From positions 265,795 to 329,794 of the forward strand of contig NZ_JAOUSF010000005.1 of NCBI RefSeq assembly GCF_025660475.1: a stretch of DNA of 64,000 bases. Reading direction: 5' to 3'. The DNA is from Perspicuibacillus lycopersici (GTDB lineage Bacteria > Bacillota > Bacilli > Bacillales > Caldibacillaceae). The notes under the pieces were generated by a model. That model was not told the origin of the DNA, did not search any database, and saw only the letters and a program-made list of their open reading frames with translations. This document shows positions 1 through 9,266 of this stretch, piece after piece (position 1 is the stretch's first letter; the number at the start of each line of letters is the position of its first letter). Made by a program: the position numbers and the translations under genes.

Positions 1-414
1 CGGAATGGTTATCTGCTTACTCGTAACTGTCTCTTCTGTTTCTTCCTTATTAAACAGTCTCGTGACCTCGATACTATCAGGCTCAACCAATTGGTCTCTA
101 GGGTAGTTTGAACCGCCACTTATAATAAAACTGAAATTTCGCCCAGCTTCCGCCTTGATTTCTTGTTCGTTCTTTAACAATTCTTCGAGATTTTTTGGTT
201 GTAGCGAACAATCACTTTCCATCCAACAATTAGAGGTTAACTTAGTAGGAACGGTTAAATTTCCCACAGATATAAGTAAATCTGGGGGTCTTGTAGTAGA
301 AGTACTTTGTTCTGTTTTATTCTTATTCTCTTCCCTTTTTCCCACTTCATTATCCGAACATCCAATAAGAACCATTACAAGAAAAACGATTAGTATGAAT
401 AATTTCCTTTTCAC
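1..414 (-). CDS. putative lipoprotein, C-terminus cut by window edge
   Basis: This reading frame runs off the left edge, with 138 codons visible. I chose the GTG start at 414 because AAGGAGGGG lies a few bases upstream. The first 18 residues are two lysines and an arginine followed by a hydrophobic stretch ending in LIGC, a lipobox, so a lipid-anchored exported protein is likely. After the cysteine comes a charged linker rich in E, K and N, then a segment with two further cysteines. I do not recognise the family. It diverges from the secreted protein gene at 601 across a short AT-rich gap. Confidence 0.7.
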   Translation of the reverse strand, partial: MKRKLFILIVFLVMVLIGCSDNEVGKREENKNKTEQSTSTTRPPDLLISVGNLTVPTKLTSNCWMESDCSLQPKNLEELLKNEQEIKAEAGRNFSFIISGGSNYPRDQLVEPDSIEVTRLFNKEETEETVTSKQITIP

Positions 415-600
415 TTGACCCCTCCTTTTTGTCAAAATTTTACCATACATTAAAATTGAACAAAATATTTACTCTAATTTTAATTTATCAAACATTATAT
501 TTTTTTGAATAACTGGAAGGAATCGCACATTATTTGTAGAAATATACTTTTATCAGCGATGTATACTCTGAAAATGATAAAAAAATTTGGAGGGATTTTT

Positions 601-921
601 GTGAAAAAAATCTTAAAATTTTTAGGAGCAGCTATTGTTACATTCTGTATGATAGCATCTCCGCTCAACACATCTGCTGCTGGGAACACCAATGATTCTA
701 AAAGTATTGCTGCCTATAGCAAACAAATTACCAATTACTTAAGAGTTTACACTGGCGTAGTGGTTCCACCATCATCCTATTACTATAACCAAGGTGGATG
801 GTCAGGCACATTGAAGCTTACCTCCTGGCAATCAACAGGCTCAGAAATCCTTGCTTACTACTCTGGAACTGTCAGCTGTTCAGGTCCATGTGTTATGACG
901 AAAGCTCCAGAAACTAAATAA
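601..921 (+). CDS. small secreted protein, possible peptide effector
   Basis: The GTG at 601 is preceded by GGAGGG at 589-594, so the upstream in-frame ATG at 505 is not needed. The product is 106 residues. It has a clear signal peptide (KK, hydrophobic core, likely cleavage after residue 26 or 27). The mature protein of about 79 residues holds a YYYNQGGWSGTLKL motif and a short CSGPC loop near the C-terminus that could form a disulfide. I recall similar Y..GGW.GTL motifs in other Bacillus secreted proteins of unknown role. A hairpin and then a three-gene ABC operon follow on the same strand, which hints at a peptide with its own export or immunity system. That function is an inference. Confidence 0.7.
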   Translation: MKKILKFLGAAIVTFCMIASPLNTSAAGNTNDSKSIAAYSKQITNYLRVYTGVVVPPSSYYYNQGGWSGTLKLTSWQSTGSEILAYYSGTVSCSGPCVMTKAPETK

Positions 922-935
922 TCAGCCAACTTCTA

Positions 936-965
936 TTGAGAATCCTTATTCAAAAGGATTCTCAA
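936..965 (+). terminator. 12-bp hairpin between secreted protein and ABC operon
   Basis: A perfect 12-bp inverted repeat (TTGAGAATCCTT and its complement) with a 6-base loop lies between the secreted protein stop and the permease start. No strong T-run follows, so it may be a partial terminator that lowers downstream expression, or an mRNA stabiliser. Confidence 0.6.
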
Positions 966-1038
966 TCTACCATTTTGTATATACCCTTCCTCTAAGGAAA
1001 CCATTTATTTTTAAAAATATGTTATATGGAGAAATACA

Positions 1039-2295
1039 ATGATTACAATTACGTTATTTGAAATGAAAAAGATAATAAAATCTATCTTCTTTTTCGTCAT
1101 GCTTGCCTTTCTTTGTGTATTTTTGATTGGATATTATGTGTTTGTGCATCACCAAACTGTCCCTGTGGAAAAATTGATTGTCGAAACGGAAAGCATGATT
1201 CATATGCAGGAACAGCAAATCCAAGAATTGAAAAGGACGATAAATAATTCCGAAGATGGGGGAAATAGCCAATTACAGCTTGATTTAACTGTGTCCGAAC
1301 AATTATTATCTAAAAATCAAATATTATTAAAGGCATATCAAGAAGAAGATTGGCAAGCAGTATTACAACAGGAAATTGAATCCAACGAACCAGAAGTAGA
1401 GCGTATGAAAGCGGGCAATGAATATTATACCTCTACCTTTCCTACCCTTTTCACGTTAGAAAGTCGTTTAGAGTATAACAAATGGCTGCTTTCCCATAAT
1501 ATCACCCCTGTTTTGCCAATTGATTTTTATTCATGGTATACAGTGTACGATTTAGATTTTGGTGATCCGATTGCCGAGGAGTACATTAAAAAGCAAAGTG
1601 AAAAATATTCCTCCACTGGCGTATATTTCCTTCATCATACTTTGAACCTATTATTTACCATCTTTGGAGCACTTATTTTTCTATTTCTTTTCGGAGATAT
1701 TTTGACAAAGGAAGGACTAGGAAAAAATGGACCAATCCATTTTCTACATACACAGCCACTGTCAAGACTGAAAATTTTCATTGGTAAATTATTAGCGGTC
1801 TTATTCCTCTCTCTTTTCGTTATTGTCTTTATTAGTGGCTTTTGTTTATTAATCGGAAGTTTATTTGATGGTTTTGGCTATTTTTACTATCCAGTATTAA
1901 TTTATGGTGAAGATTTCAGCTTTACTTTTCAGAAAATGAGTACGGTTATTTTCCAATCTGGCGTTTTGTTTATTTTCGTTCTATTATTCTCTTACGCTTT
2001 ATTATTTCTTTTCTCAATTTTAACGAAACGAACATTAACTGCAGTTGGTCTGACTATCGTCGTCCTTTACATTGGAATCCAATGGGGTAAAGATACGATT
2101 CTATCCTCTTTTTCTCCATATATTCCATTTCATTACTTTTCGATTACAGACATTGTTACGAACACATTTGCTGCATCTGTCAAAAACTTTGCATTCTCGA
2201 TGAGTACCGGATGCATTGTATTAAGTATTTCCACTATTGCGCTGCTTTTTCTTAGTTATTTCCTATTTCATTTGCAAAATAAACTACTTCATTAG
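1039..2295 (+). CDS. ABC-2 type permease with large extracytoplasmic loop
   Basis: This 418-residue protein has one N-terminal membrane segment (about residues 12-33). A hydrophilic, partly coiled region follows to about residue 195, then at least five membrane helices. That layout is typical of ABC-2 permeases with an extracellular sensor-like domain. It shares a pattern with the permease at 3192 (GDI...E...FL.TQPL..........K), so the two look like paralogous halves of one transporter. The ATPase gene begins 21 bases downstream. The substrate is unknown; export of, or resistance to, a peptide is plausible given the secreted protein upstream. Confidence 0.85.
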   Translation: MITITLFEMKKIIKSIFFFVMLAFLCVFLIGYYVFVHHQTVPVEKLIVETESMIHMQEQQIQELKRTINNSEDGGNSQLQLDLTVSEQLLSKNQILLKAYQEEDWQAVLQQEIESNEPEVERMKAGNEYYTSTFPTLFTLESRLEYNKWLLSHNITPVLPIDFYSWYTVYDLDFGDPIAEEYIKKQSEKYSSTGVYFLHHTLNLLFTIFGALIFLFLFGDILTKEGLGKNGPIHFLHTQPLSRLKIFIGKLLAVLFLSLFVIVFISGFCLLIGSLFDGFGYFYYPVLIYGEDFSFTFQKMSTVIFQSGVLFIFVLLFSYALLFLFSILTKRTLTAVGLTIVVLYIGIQWGKDTILSSFSPYIPFHYFSITDIVTNTFAASVKNFAFSMSTGCIVLSISTIALLFLSYFLFHLQNKLLH

Positions 2296-2316
2296 GTTCA
2301 TTTAAGGGGGATTCCG

Positions 2317-3195
2317 ATGATCATCCATATACAAAATGTAAAAAAGCGTTATAAAAAGGAATGGGTTTTAAAGGGAATAAATATTAAGGTGGAACAACCA
2401 AATATTATTGCCTTAGTTGGACCAAATGGTTCTGGTAAAACGACATTACTCAATTGCATGACAAATTTGCTCTCCTTTCATGAGGGCACTGTAGAATTGG
2501 TTGGAAAAAAGCATACAGATCCATCCCTTTTTAAAGAAGTATCCTTCTTACAGGACAACCGAATATTATATGGAAACTTGACTGGCTATGACCATTTAAA
2601 ATTTATATGTAATGTGCAGCATTTATCTACCGCTCGAATTACCGATGTAGCTGAGCGAGTGGGAATGTCAAGCTATTTAAAAAAACGGGTTCGAAATTAT
2701 TCCCTTGGAATGAAGCAGCATTTACTTCTCGCGATGGCGATTATTAATCAGCCAAAGCTTTTGCTTTTAGACGAGCCGTTAAACGGATTAGATCCAACAA
2801 GTGCAATTACAATGCGTAATATTTTACTAGAACTATATAACGAAGGAACGACCATTCTTCTTTCTTCCCACAATTTAGATGAAATTGATCGCCTAACAAA
2901 TACTGTTTATTTTATGAAGGATGGTGCGATTTTAAAGGAATCACTTCTTGACCTTAATATGCGGCGCTATACCGTAAGCGTAACGGATGGGAAAAAGGCA
3001 AAAAAAATTTTAGAAGAAAAACAAATAGATTTTACTAGTATAAATGAAAATCAGATTTCCTTTGATGAGACAACAATCGATCTACAAACGTTTATCGATT
3101 ATATGAATCAAAATGATATCCAGATTTACGATATTGATAAGCAAAAAATTGGCGCAGAGAGAAGATACCAGGAGTTATTTGAAGGAGCCAAATGA
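2317..3195 (+). CDS. ABC transporter ATP-binding protein
   Basis: This 292-residue ATPase has Walker A GPNGSGKT at residues 35-42, a Q-loop (FLQD), the signature YSLGMKQ, Walker B LLLLDEPLNGLD and the H-loop SSHNLDE. About 80 residues follow the core as the C-terminal extension common in ABC-2 exporter ATPases. AAGGGGG precedes the ATG. Its TGA overlaps the ATG of the next permease (ATGA), so the two are translationally coupled. It energises the two flanking permeases. Confidence 0.93.
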   Translation: MIIHIQNVKKRYKKEWVLKGINIKVEQPNIIALVGPNGSGKTTLLNCMTNLLSFHEGTVELVGKKHTDPSLFKEVSFLQDNRILYGNLTGYDHLKFICNVQHLSTARITDVAERVGMSSYLKKRVRNYSLGMKQHLLLAMAIINQPKLLLLDEPLNGLDPTSAITMRNILLELYNEGTTILLSSHNLDEIDRLTNTVYFMKDGAILKESLLDLNMRRYTVSVTDGKKAKKILEEKQIDFTSINENQISFDETTIDLQTFIDYMNQNDIQIYDIDKQKIGAERRYQELFEGAK

Positions 3196-4313
3196 ACATG
3201 AAGTTATTAGTCTTTGAGTTAAGAAAAATTATATTTGATAAGAAATTCCTCTATCTCACAATATTTCTTTTTGCAGGTATCGCTATATTATTTCTCCGGA
3301 ATATGCTGTTTGACTCTTATATCGAAAAAGAAGAACAACAAAAAATAGATTCGTATGTTCTGACAAATCAATCCAATAAAAGACTGTTAGAACGGACACT
3401 AGAAGTTGATCCGAATAATGAGGAACTCCAGCAGTTAAAAACTATTAATGATCAAATGCTGGAAACATTATTTGAGCTGCGGTCGATTCGTTCACTTGAT
3501 GATTGGCAAACGAGATTGATGCTAGAAAATGAATTTTTCCAAATGGCTGCAGAATATAAAAATGCCGGAGGAGACCATCCGCTTTCCTTTGAAGAAATAG
3601 AAAAGACAATTGCATTAAACCAAAAATTATTGCAAGAAAATATAAAACCAGAGCATCCGACCTATACGACGGCATTGCCAAACTTTCTCATGATTGTTAC
3701 CAATCTTTTTATTAATCTTGGTGCGATTAGTTTACTATTACTCTTTGTCGGTGATATCGTATCCTCCGAATTCGAAAATCGGTCCATTTATTTCCTTTAT
3801 ACACAACCATTAAATAAAATCGCAATCTTTACAAGCAAATGGATTAGTTCAATCTTTGTTTATCTTTTTATTATTTTTATTTTATATGGTACCGCTATTA
3901 TTCTTCCGCTATTGTTTGGTGATAAAGGAACCTTCCAATATCCCATATTACTGGAAAAAAATCAGGAAATACGGTTTATAACAATGAAGGACTATTTAAT
4001 TCAGTCATTTATTATTGTTAGCATTATTATTTTGGTAGTCGTAAATGTATGTATGTTCTATTCTTTATACTTTAAAAATACTTTAGGGAGTTTATTTGCT
4101 TTAAGTGGTACTTTATTTGCAGGATATGCTGTTACTTTCATTCCGTGGAAGTTTTTATTTTGGCTAAACCCGTTTCAATATTTACTTGGTGAGTCCAGAA
4201 TATTGGATCAAAACAATAGCTTATGGTATCAAGGAATTGCAGCCGGTGTTGTTTTATCTCTCCTAATGTATCTGCTTTCCTTGCAAAAAATTAAGTTTAG
4301 TAAACTCGGATAA
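3192..4313 (+). CDS. ABC-2 type permease, second subunit
   Basis: This 373-residue protein has the same plan as the first permease: an N-terminal helix, an extracytoplasmic region of about 140 residues rich in E, Q and L, then about five helices. The start overlaps the ATPase stop by four bases. A second ATG lies two codons in. With the ATPase it would form a heterodimeric exporter. The operon ends at the hairpin at 4334-4369. Confidence 0.85.
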   Translation: MNMKLLVFELRKIIFDKKFLYLTIFLFAGIAILFLRNMLFDSYIEKEEQQKIDSYVLTNQSNKRLLERTLEVDPNNEELQQLKTINDQMLETLFELRSIRSLDDWQTRLMLENEFFQMAAEYKNAGGDHPLSFEEIEKTIALNQKLLQENIKPEHPTYTTALPNFLMIVTNLFINLGAISLLLLFVGDIVSSEFENRSIYFLYTQPLNKIAIFTSKWISSIFVYLFIIFILYGTAIILPLLFGDKGTFQYPILLEKNQEIRFITMKDYLIQSFIIVSIIILVVVNVCMFYSLYFKNTLGSLFALSGTLFAGYAVTFIPWKFLFWLNPFQYLLGESRILDQNNSLWYQGIAAGVVLSLLMYLLSLQKIKFSKLG

Positions 4314-4333
4314 AAAGTTCCTCTCCAAAATAA

Positions 4334-4369
4334 AAGCATTCTATCCTAAACACTATAGGTAGAATGCTT
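4334..4369. terminator. bidirectional terminator between convergent genes
   Basis: A 10-bp inverted repeat (AAGCATTCTA) lies in the 60 bases between the converging ABC operon and the CD3324-type gene and can serve both strands. Confidence 0.65.
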
Positions 4370-4375
4370 CTTACT

Positions 4376-4669
4376 CTAGATAGACCGTCTATTGATTTTT
4401 TCATTTTCTCGCATTTTATAGATAATTTTCCTTATGGAGTCTAATGCTAAATTATACTTTCGTTCCAGCTGTCCCATCGTATAACCGTTCACATATAGCT
4501 GATAAATTTCCCGATTTCTACTAGCTATTTGATGGCGGGAACCATTCACTTCTCCCCAACCTGCTCGCTGTTCTTTCTTTGGTATATAAAGGAGTTCCCC
4601 TTGAATATAATTTTGAATTTCATCAAGCAAACGGTCTGGGAGTACCTCTTTTCCGTTTTTGTATTGCAA
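4376..4669 (-). CDS. CD3324-family HTH protein
   Basis: This 97-residue basic protein has the family pattern KNGKEVLPDRLLDEIQNY, then QGELLYIPKK and a C-terminal helix-turn-helix (NGYTMGQLERKYNLALDSIRK, counted as two adjoining motifs). The TTG start is chosen because GGAGGC lies just upstream and family members begin with the same M-x-Y-x-N pattern. A DNA-binding regulatory role is inferred from the Mor-like C-terminal helix-turn-helix. It overlaps the small ORF at 4623-4721 in another frame, which may couple its translation. Confidence 0.75.
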   Translation of the reverse strand: MQYKNGKEVLPDRLLDEIQNYIQGELLYIPKKEQRAGWGEVNGSRHQIASRNREIYQLYVNGYTMGQLERKYNLALDSIRKIIYKMRENEKINRRSI

Positions 4670-4721
4670 ATTTTGTAGCCTCCTTCAAATGAATCTGCGC
4701 AATTTGAATTGCATTATCCAT
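4623..4721 (-). CDS. 32-residue ORF overlapping the CD3324-type gene
   Basis: An ATG at 4721 is preceded by AAAGGAGCTGATTAAAA, a better ribosome site than most in the window. It opens a 32-codon frame that overlaps the first 15 codons of the downstream TTG-started gene. The predicted peptide is basic (KRKRG near the end). It may be a leader peptide that loads ribosomes onto the weak TTG start; whether the peptide itself matters is unknown. Confidence 0.4.
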   Translation of the reverse strand: MDNAIQIAQIHLKEATKFAIQKRKRGTPRPFA

Positions 4722-5059
4722 TTTTAATCAGCTCCTTTCTTGCGTATTTTTCAAAAAATTCTATCATATTTATTATCTTCTGTTTTGAAGTATTTGTAAA
4801 GTCATTCGAAAAATATGGAAAAAGAGGCCATTGGAAAACGGCCCCTTCTTAAAGATTTCCGGCTAAGCGGAAATCACCTCATCTATAATTACCAACTTTA
4901 ACCATCTCCTTTCCGAAAAGATTTCATCGGCCCGATACTTATATTAACTCATGTTAAGCGATTAGAAACAAGGGAAAGAATGGTTATAGTTGTTTTATAC
5001 GAAATGTTTAGATAAAAACACCTTGGAAATGTATGCATTTAATTACTTATTAGATTGTC
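4722..5059. other. intergenic region with two hairpins
   Basis: No gene was recognised here. An 8-bp stem at 4854-4875 (GATTTCCG and complement) and an imperfect GGCC stem at about 4824-4850 are visible. Neither has a clear U-tail, so they could be weak terminators for transcripts entering from either side. Confidence 0.4.
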
Positions 5060-6988
5060 TTATTTATTATTCACCTTTTTACTCATGGGAATGTCAATTT
5101 TCTTCCGTTCTACTAGAATTTTATCAAAGTATGCCGTAAAATCCGATTCAGCCGAATAGGATAAACATAAATATTCCTTCGCTCTTGTCATGCCAATATA
5201 TAATAAGGAAACTTCACGTTCAATATCTTCTTCTAGCGGAAATGGCATATTATCAACATTGACGATAAATACTGCTTGGTAATCTAATCCCTTACTACTA
5301 TCAATAGTACTAATTTTTACACAACCATCTTCTTTTTCAAAGGAACGTTTTGTTTGCTCATTTTCTGTGATCCAATAGTAGGGTAGGCTTTCTTTTTCCA
5401 AAGCACGTTTAATTATATCTACAATTGCTAGTTTATTGGTTCTTTTTACACGATAAAGAATTAAAACTTCTTGTAGTGGTACTTTCTTTTCGTCATGTAA
5501 TCTTTTTATCTGGTGAGCAACAATACTCATCTCTTTAAAGAAATTGTCTGTTCGAATAATTCCAGGCTCTGGTCCCTTACGTTTCGTACTTTGTGGAGCG
5601 ATGATCTCTCCTTCTAATTCTCGATTTACAACCTTCTTTCGAAACATAGATTTTGCTTGGTAAAATTCCCAAGCAAATTTGACAATTTGTGCTGTGTTTC
5701 GATAATTTATCGCTAATATTTTTGATCTTCCCTGAAAACTTAACCCGGTATCCTGAACGTAAGAACGTTTTCTTTTATAAATAGTTTGTGCACGATCCTC
5801 TACTAATAATAAGGATTGTGTATCGGGATTAATGAGTAGGCTAACGAGTTTCAGCCAATCAGATTCGAAGTCTTGTCCTTCATCAATTAATATTGCATCA
5901 TATTTTGGAAGGATTGCTTCATTTTTTTCAAGTTTTTCAATGATAGTTGGAATTTGTTGTTCATGCAATTTTAGATCTCGTTTCAACCAACTATGAAAGT
6001 TTCGGACTATAATATTATCATTGGATTTTTGCTGCAATCCATTACTTGCAGAAAAATCAAAATCAAATAAATCCTCTGGCTCATTTAACATATGGGTAAT
6101 CATTTGCTGAATAGAGTTCGCAAGGGAAATATTGTAGCATAAAATTAAAACTTTCCACTTCGGGTACTCTTTCGCCAACATTTTTGCACGACTTGCCAGA
6201 ATTAATGTTTTCCCACTTCCTGCAACACCGCGAATTAAACGATTCTTATCCCCTATTTGTTTCGCTAAATTTTCTTGGTAGAGGTCCATTGTTTTAATAT
6301 CGTGAAGTGATAATAACAGCTGATCTTGATATGGAACTGGTGCCTTAAACTCCGCACTTATGCGAACCTCTGGAAAAAGATGATAACGAATCGAATTGAT
6401 TTCCTCCATTGTCAATGGTTCTTTTAAACGGAATGGGATAGTAAACATATTTAGTATTTTTTCCATTAGTATTTCTTCGGAAAAACTTTCTTTATCAGGG
6501 TCAATCTCATCTCTTGTCAAACAATAATTTGGTTCTATAACAGTATATAGTCCTTCTTGGAGCATATCCTTGGACTGTAGACGAGTAAACACCACACCAT
6601 GACCACAGGGGAATTTTAAAAACCATTTATATTTTCCTTCTGCTTGTATTAAATTTTTGTCTTTTTTTAATACATCTACAATATGAAACATATAATCTCT
6701 TGCCTGTCTAAGCGGGCTCTTTGTAATGGTCTGCTCTCCACTTTTGGAAATAATATGCCATTCCTCATGATTCACCTGGAATAGAGTGCTTTTTGTAAAA
6801 TCTTTAACTTCTAGCACAACTAATCCTAAATCAGGTCCAATAATAACAAAATCTGGTCTCTTCCCACGAATTTCAGGCTCATAATACACAATATAGTCAT
6901 CAGGTAAATATGTCTTCAATGTCTTAAACAACAAACGTTCGCCAGTAGTTGCTGTCGTTCGTATTGCCTCAGGTACTGTATATGCCAT
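5060..6988 (-). CDS. NERD nuclease domain fused to UvrD-like helicase
   Basis: This 642-residue protein begins with a NERD domain (residues 10-130). It shows a PD-(D/E)xK-like set: D46 in RPDF and E60-V-K62. A superfamily 1 helicase core follows: Walker A GVAGSGKT at 254-261, Walker B ILIDEGQDFE, NYRNT (motif IV-like), ISTIDSSKGLDY (motif V) and LLYIGMTRAK (motif VI). It probably unwinds and cuts DNA or RNA. Fusions of this type occur both as housekeeping repair proteins and in defence loci. It is monocistronic here, with no obvious partner. Confidence 0.85.
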   Translation of the reverse strand: MAYTVPEAIRTTATTGERLLFKTLKTYLPDDYIVYYEPEIRGKRPDFVIIGPDLGLVVLEVKDFTKSTLFQVNHEEWHIISKSGEQTITKSPLRQARDYMFHIVDVLKKDKNLIQAEGKYKWFLKFPCGHGVVFTRLQSKDMLQEGLYTVIEPNYCLTRDEIDPDKESFSEEILMEKILNMFTIPFRLKEPLTMEEINSIRYHLFPEVRISAEFKAPVPYQDQLLLSLHDIKTMDLYQENLAKQIGDKNRLIRGVAGSGKTLILASRAKMLAKEYPKWKVLILCYNISLANSIQQMITHMLNEPEDLFDFDFSASNGLQQKSNDNIIVRNFHSWLKRDLKLHEQQIPTIIEKLEKNEAILPKYDAILIDEGQDFESDWLKLVSLLINPDTQSLLLVEDRAQTIYKRKRSYVQDTGLSFQGRSKILAINYRNTAQIVKFAWEFYQAKSMFRKKVVNRELEGEIIAPQSTKRKGPEPGIIRTDNFFKEMSIVAHQIKRLHDEKKVPLQEVLILYRVKRTNKLAIVDIIKRALEKESLPYYWITENEQTKRSFEKEDGCVKISTIDSSKGLDYQAVFIVNVDNMPFPLEEDIEREVSLLYIGMTRAKEYLCLSYSAESDFTAYFDKILVERKKIDIPMSKKVNNK

Positions 6989-7170
6989 CTAACCGCTCCA
7001 AAATTATCTATTTTTTACCATTATACTACAAATTCCGACAAGAATAACATAACTAATATTTACCTTTTATATTTCTTAATGTTTTTCCTATGTATATTTC
7101 CTACAAACAAAAATTTATAACCATTTATGATAATTTAAGAAACAGAATTATCAATCATATAATCAGAAAA

Positions 7171-7779
7171 TTACCTCTTCATCCGTATAACATCATATTT
7201 AAACAATAACGTTATCCCAAAGTTCATGATAAAATGCACAACAATGGGTACTACGATATTGTTTGTTTCAAAATAAATCCATCCAAATATCAAGCCAGGG
7301 ATGGTGATATTTAGTAGCATAATAGGCTTTTTGAAATATTGTGTATGCATTGCTACAAACAAGAAAGTCGTGATTATTATTGAAATCCATTGATTATCGA
7401 AAAATAAGAAAAGTAGATTTTGCATAATACCTCTAAACAAAAGTTCTTCAAATAATGCACCTAATAACAAAAATATAAACATCCGGAGCAATGAATAACT
7501 TTGATAGCTTTTGTTTGTATCGTCTATCAATTTAGCTGGAATATAAAGTGATAAAATGATGCCAAACAAAAGTAAACCGATGGAGGCTGTAATCGTGTAA
7601 ATGAATAATACTTGCAGGTTTCCAAATGATAGGAGGTTTTGAATAGTAAATACATCGTAGACAATTAGGGAAAAAATGATGGCTACACATATAAATGTAA
7701 AAGAGGAGAATACAATAATAGCGTCTTTTTGATTTACTTCCTTCTTTTTATTTTTAAGGTTGTCCGTTGAATACTCCAT
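7171..7779 (-). CDS. CPBP family intramembrane metalloprotease
   Basis: This 202-residue membrane protein has about six helices and the CPBP/Abi motifs EELLFRG, the histidine in FVAMHTQYF and the histidine in VVHFIMNF. The glutamates and histidines are the presumed metal ligands of this Rce1-like family. AGAAAGAAGG precedes the ATG. Bacterial members are linked to prenyl-protein processing or bacteriocin self-immunity, but nothing beside it identifies a substrate. Confidence 0.85.
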   Translation of the reverse strand: MEYSTDNLKNKKKEVNQKDAIIVFSSFTFICVAIIFSLIVYDVFTIQNLLSFGNLQVLFIYTITASIGLLLFGIILSLYIPAKLIDDTNKSYQSYSLLRMFIFLLLGALFEELLFRGIMQNLLFLFFDNQWISIIITTFLFVAMHTQYFKKPIMLLNITIPGLIFGWIYFETNNIVVPIVVHFIMNFGITLLFKYDVIRMKR

Positions 7780-8007
7780 ATTATACCTTCTTTCTAGATG
7801 TTTAATAAATTTTGATTTAAACGTAATATAGTTGCGAAATATTCACTCTTTTTATTATACTATTATTTCCGATAAAAATAGAGAGAAAATATTGTATTGT
7901 TTGTCTATCTGTGTAGTTGAGTGCCGAAAAATGGTGTTAAATAAACAAATAGAAAAGTTTTGCCTATCTCTTTAGTAGAATACTTTTTTCCTTGAGGAAT
8001 ATCGCAA

Positions 8008-8032
8008 GGCCGCTCCTATAATTGGAACGGCC
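8008..8032 (-). terminator. terminator of the GntR/ABC operon
   Basis: A GC-rich stem (GGCCGTTCC with GGAGCGGCC, one G-U pair) follows the last gene of the minus-strand operon by about 20 bases. Confidence 0.65.
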
Positions 8033-8051
8033 CTCCTTTAATAAATGAATG

Positions 8052-9254
8052 TCATTCATATACTGATAGATCACTTATGTTCATCGTGTGTGCTTCATCA
8101 TCTTTGTTTGCTTTTGATTTTTCCTTTATTTTACCTTCGTATAATATTTTTCCTGAATCTAAGCTGCCAATCGTTATCCATGTTTCCTTTGAAGTTTCCG
8201 GGTTGGAGTGAACGATATAAATTTTATCCTGATACAACTGGAACATATCGACTTGTTCTATCCCCGATTTCTTACCAAAAACGACTGGTGTTCCAAACGA
8301 TTTGCTTTCAATATCATATGGGACGACTTTCAATCCATCTTCATTCGTTTCACTGAAATAGATGGTAGACTGATTAACAGACAATCCTGAAACTGCCATT
8401 TCCTCTGGTATAGTTATCGTTTCCTTTTCAAATGTATCCGTATTGAAAATTACATAATCATCCATTAATACAATCGGCTCCCCTACTGGTTCACCATATT
8501 CCCCATATTTTTGATCAGAAGCATATCTTTTTAATACTAAATATTGATTTCTTCCAGTGTATTCCTCATTATTGGCAAAATATGATTCATTCCAACCCAT
8601 TGCTCCTGTATCAACAGAGGCTATTAACTCATTACCAATCAATTTTTTCTTCCCGATATCAAATGTATACAATCGATATTCCTGATTATCTCCTTCATTG
8701 TAATAATAATTTTGTACTATTACTTGGACTTGATTATCATTGTTTACTTGTACGTCTAATACTTGTGCATAACCAATCTTACTGTTTTCTTGTAGGTCCA
8801 TTGTAAAGGAAGCTTTTTCGTTATTCTTCTTATTTAACGCAGCGATATCAAAAATAAATTTGCTATTTCCTTTCTGGACTAAGTTCGCATAAACAAATTG
8901 CTGCTCATCTTCATAAAAGTATCCCGTAAAAAGATCCTTCCCCCTCATGAAATTACGATGCTCTTTTATCCATTTATCAAAAATCGGTTCACGAACACCA
9001 ATCGCTTTTTCAAAAATACTAAGTTCGCTATTATAGAAAGATTCATTATTTATTATTCGGAAGCTTTCATACTGTGAATCCTTTACATAATCACCATAAA
9101 GCACTAACTGTTCGGTCAATGATTCATCACCACTAACTTTTTCTAAAACATATTCTGGAAAATCCCCACCTGCTATTACTGTTTTTATATAAAAAGTGGT
9201 TATCACTACGATAGTAAAAATGATACAAATGATAATCGCTAAATAACGCTTCAT
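8052..9254 (-). CDS. membrane-anchored extracytoplasmic protein of ABC operon
   Basis: This 400-residue protein has one N-terminal membrane anchor (residues 4-25) followed by a long hydrophilic, beta-rich domain. Recurrent short segments such as YRLYTFDIGKKK and IYIVHSN resemble propeller-like blades. It is the last gene of the GntR-ATPase-permease operon, starting 12 bases after the permease. I infer an outward-facing accessory or sensor subunit. No named family was recognised. Confidence 0.7.
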   Translation of the reverse strand: MKRYLAIIICIIFTIVVITTFYIKTVIAGGDFPEYVLEKVSGDESLTEQLVLYGDYVKDSQYESFRIINNESFYNSELSIFEKAIGVREPIFDKWIKEHRNFMRGKDLFTGYFYEDEQQFVYANLVQKGNSKFIFDIAALNKKNNEKASFTMDLQENSKIGYAQVLDVQVNNDNQVQVIVQNYYYNEGDNQEYRLYTFDIGKKKLIGNELIASVDTGAMGWNESYFANNEEYTGRNQYLVLKRYASDQKYGEYGEPVGEPIVLMDDYVIFNTDTFEKETITIPEEMAVSGLSVNQSTIYFSETNEDGLKVVPYDIESKSFGTPVVFGKKSGIEQVDMFQLYQDKIYIVHSNPETSKETWITIGSLDSGKILYEGKIKEKSKANKDDEAHTMNISDLSVYE

Positions 9255-9266
9255 GAAATTCCCTCC

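Noticed and set aside
155..418. Plus-strand ORF at the left edge
   Set aside because: It is antisense to the lipoprotein gene, which has a ribosome site, signal peptide and lipobox.
4824..4875. Strong terminators between the CD3324-type and helicase genes
   Set aside because: Stems are short or imperfect and have no clear U-tail, so I list them only as hairpins.
8045..8356. 103-codon plus-strand ORF
   Set aside because: Antisense shadow of the C-terminus of the ABC-operon accessory gene, with no ribosome site.
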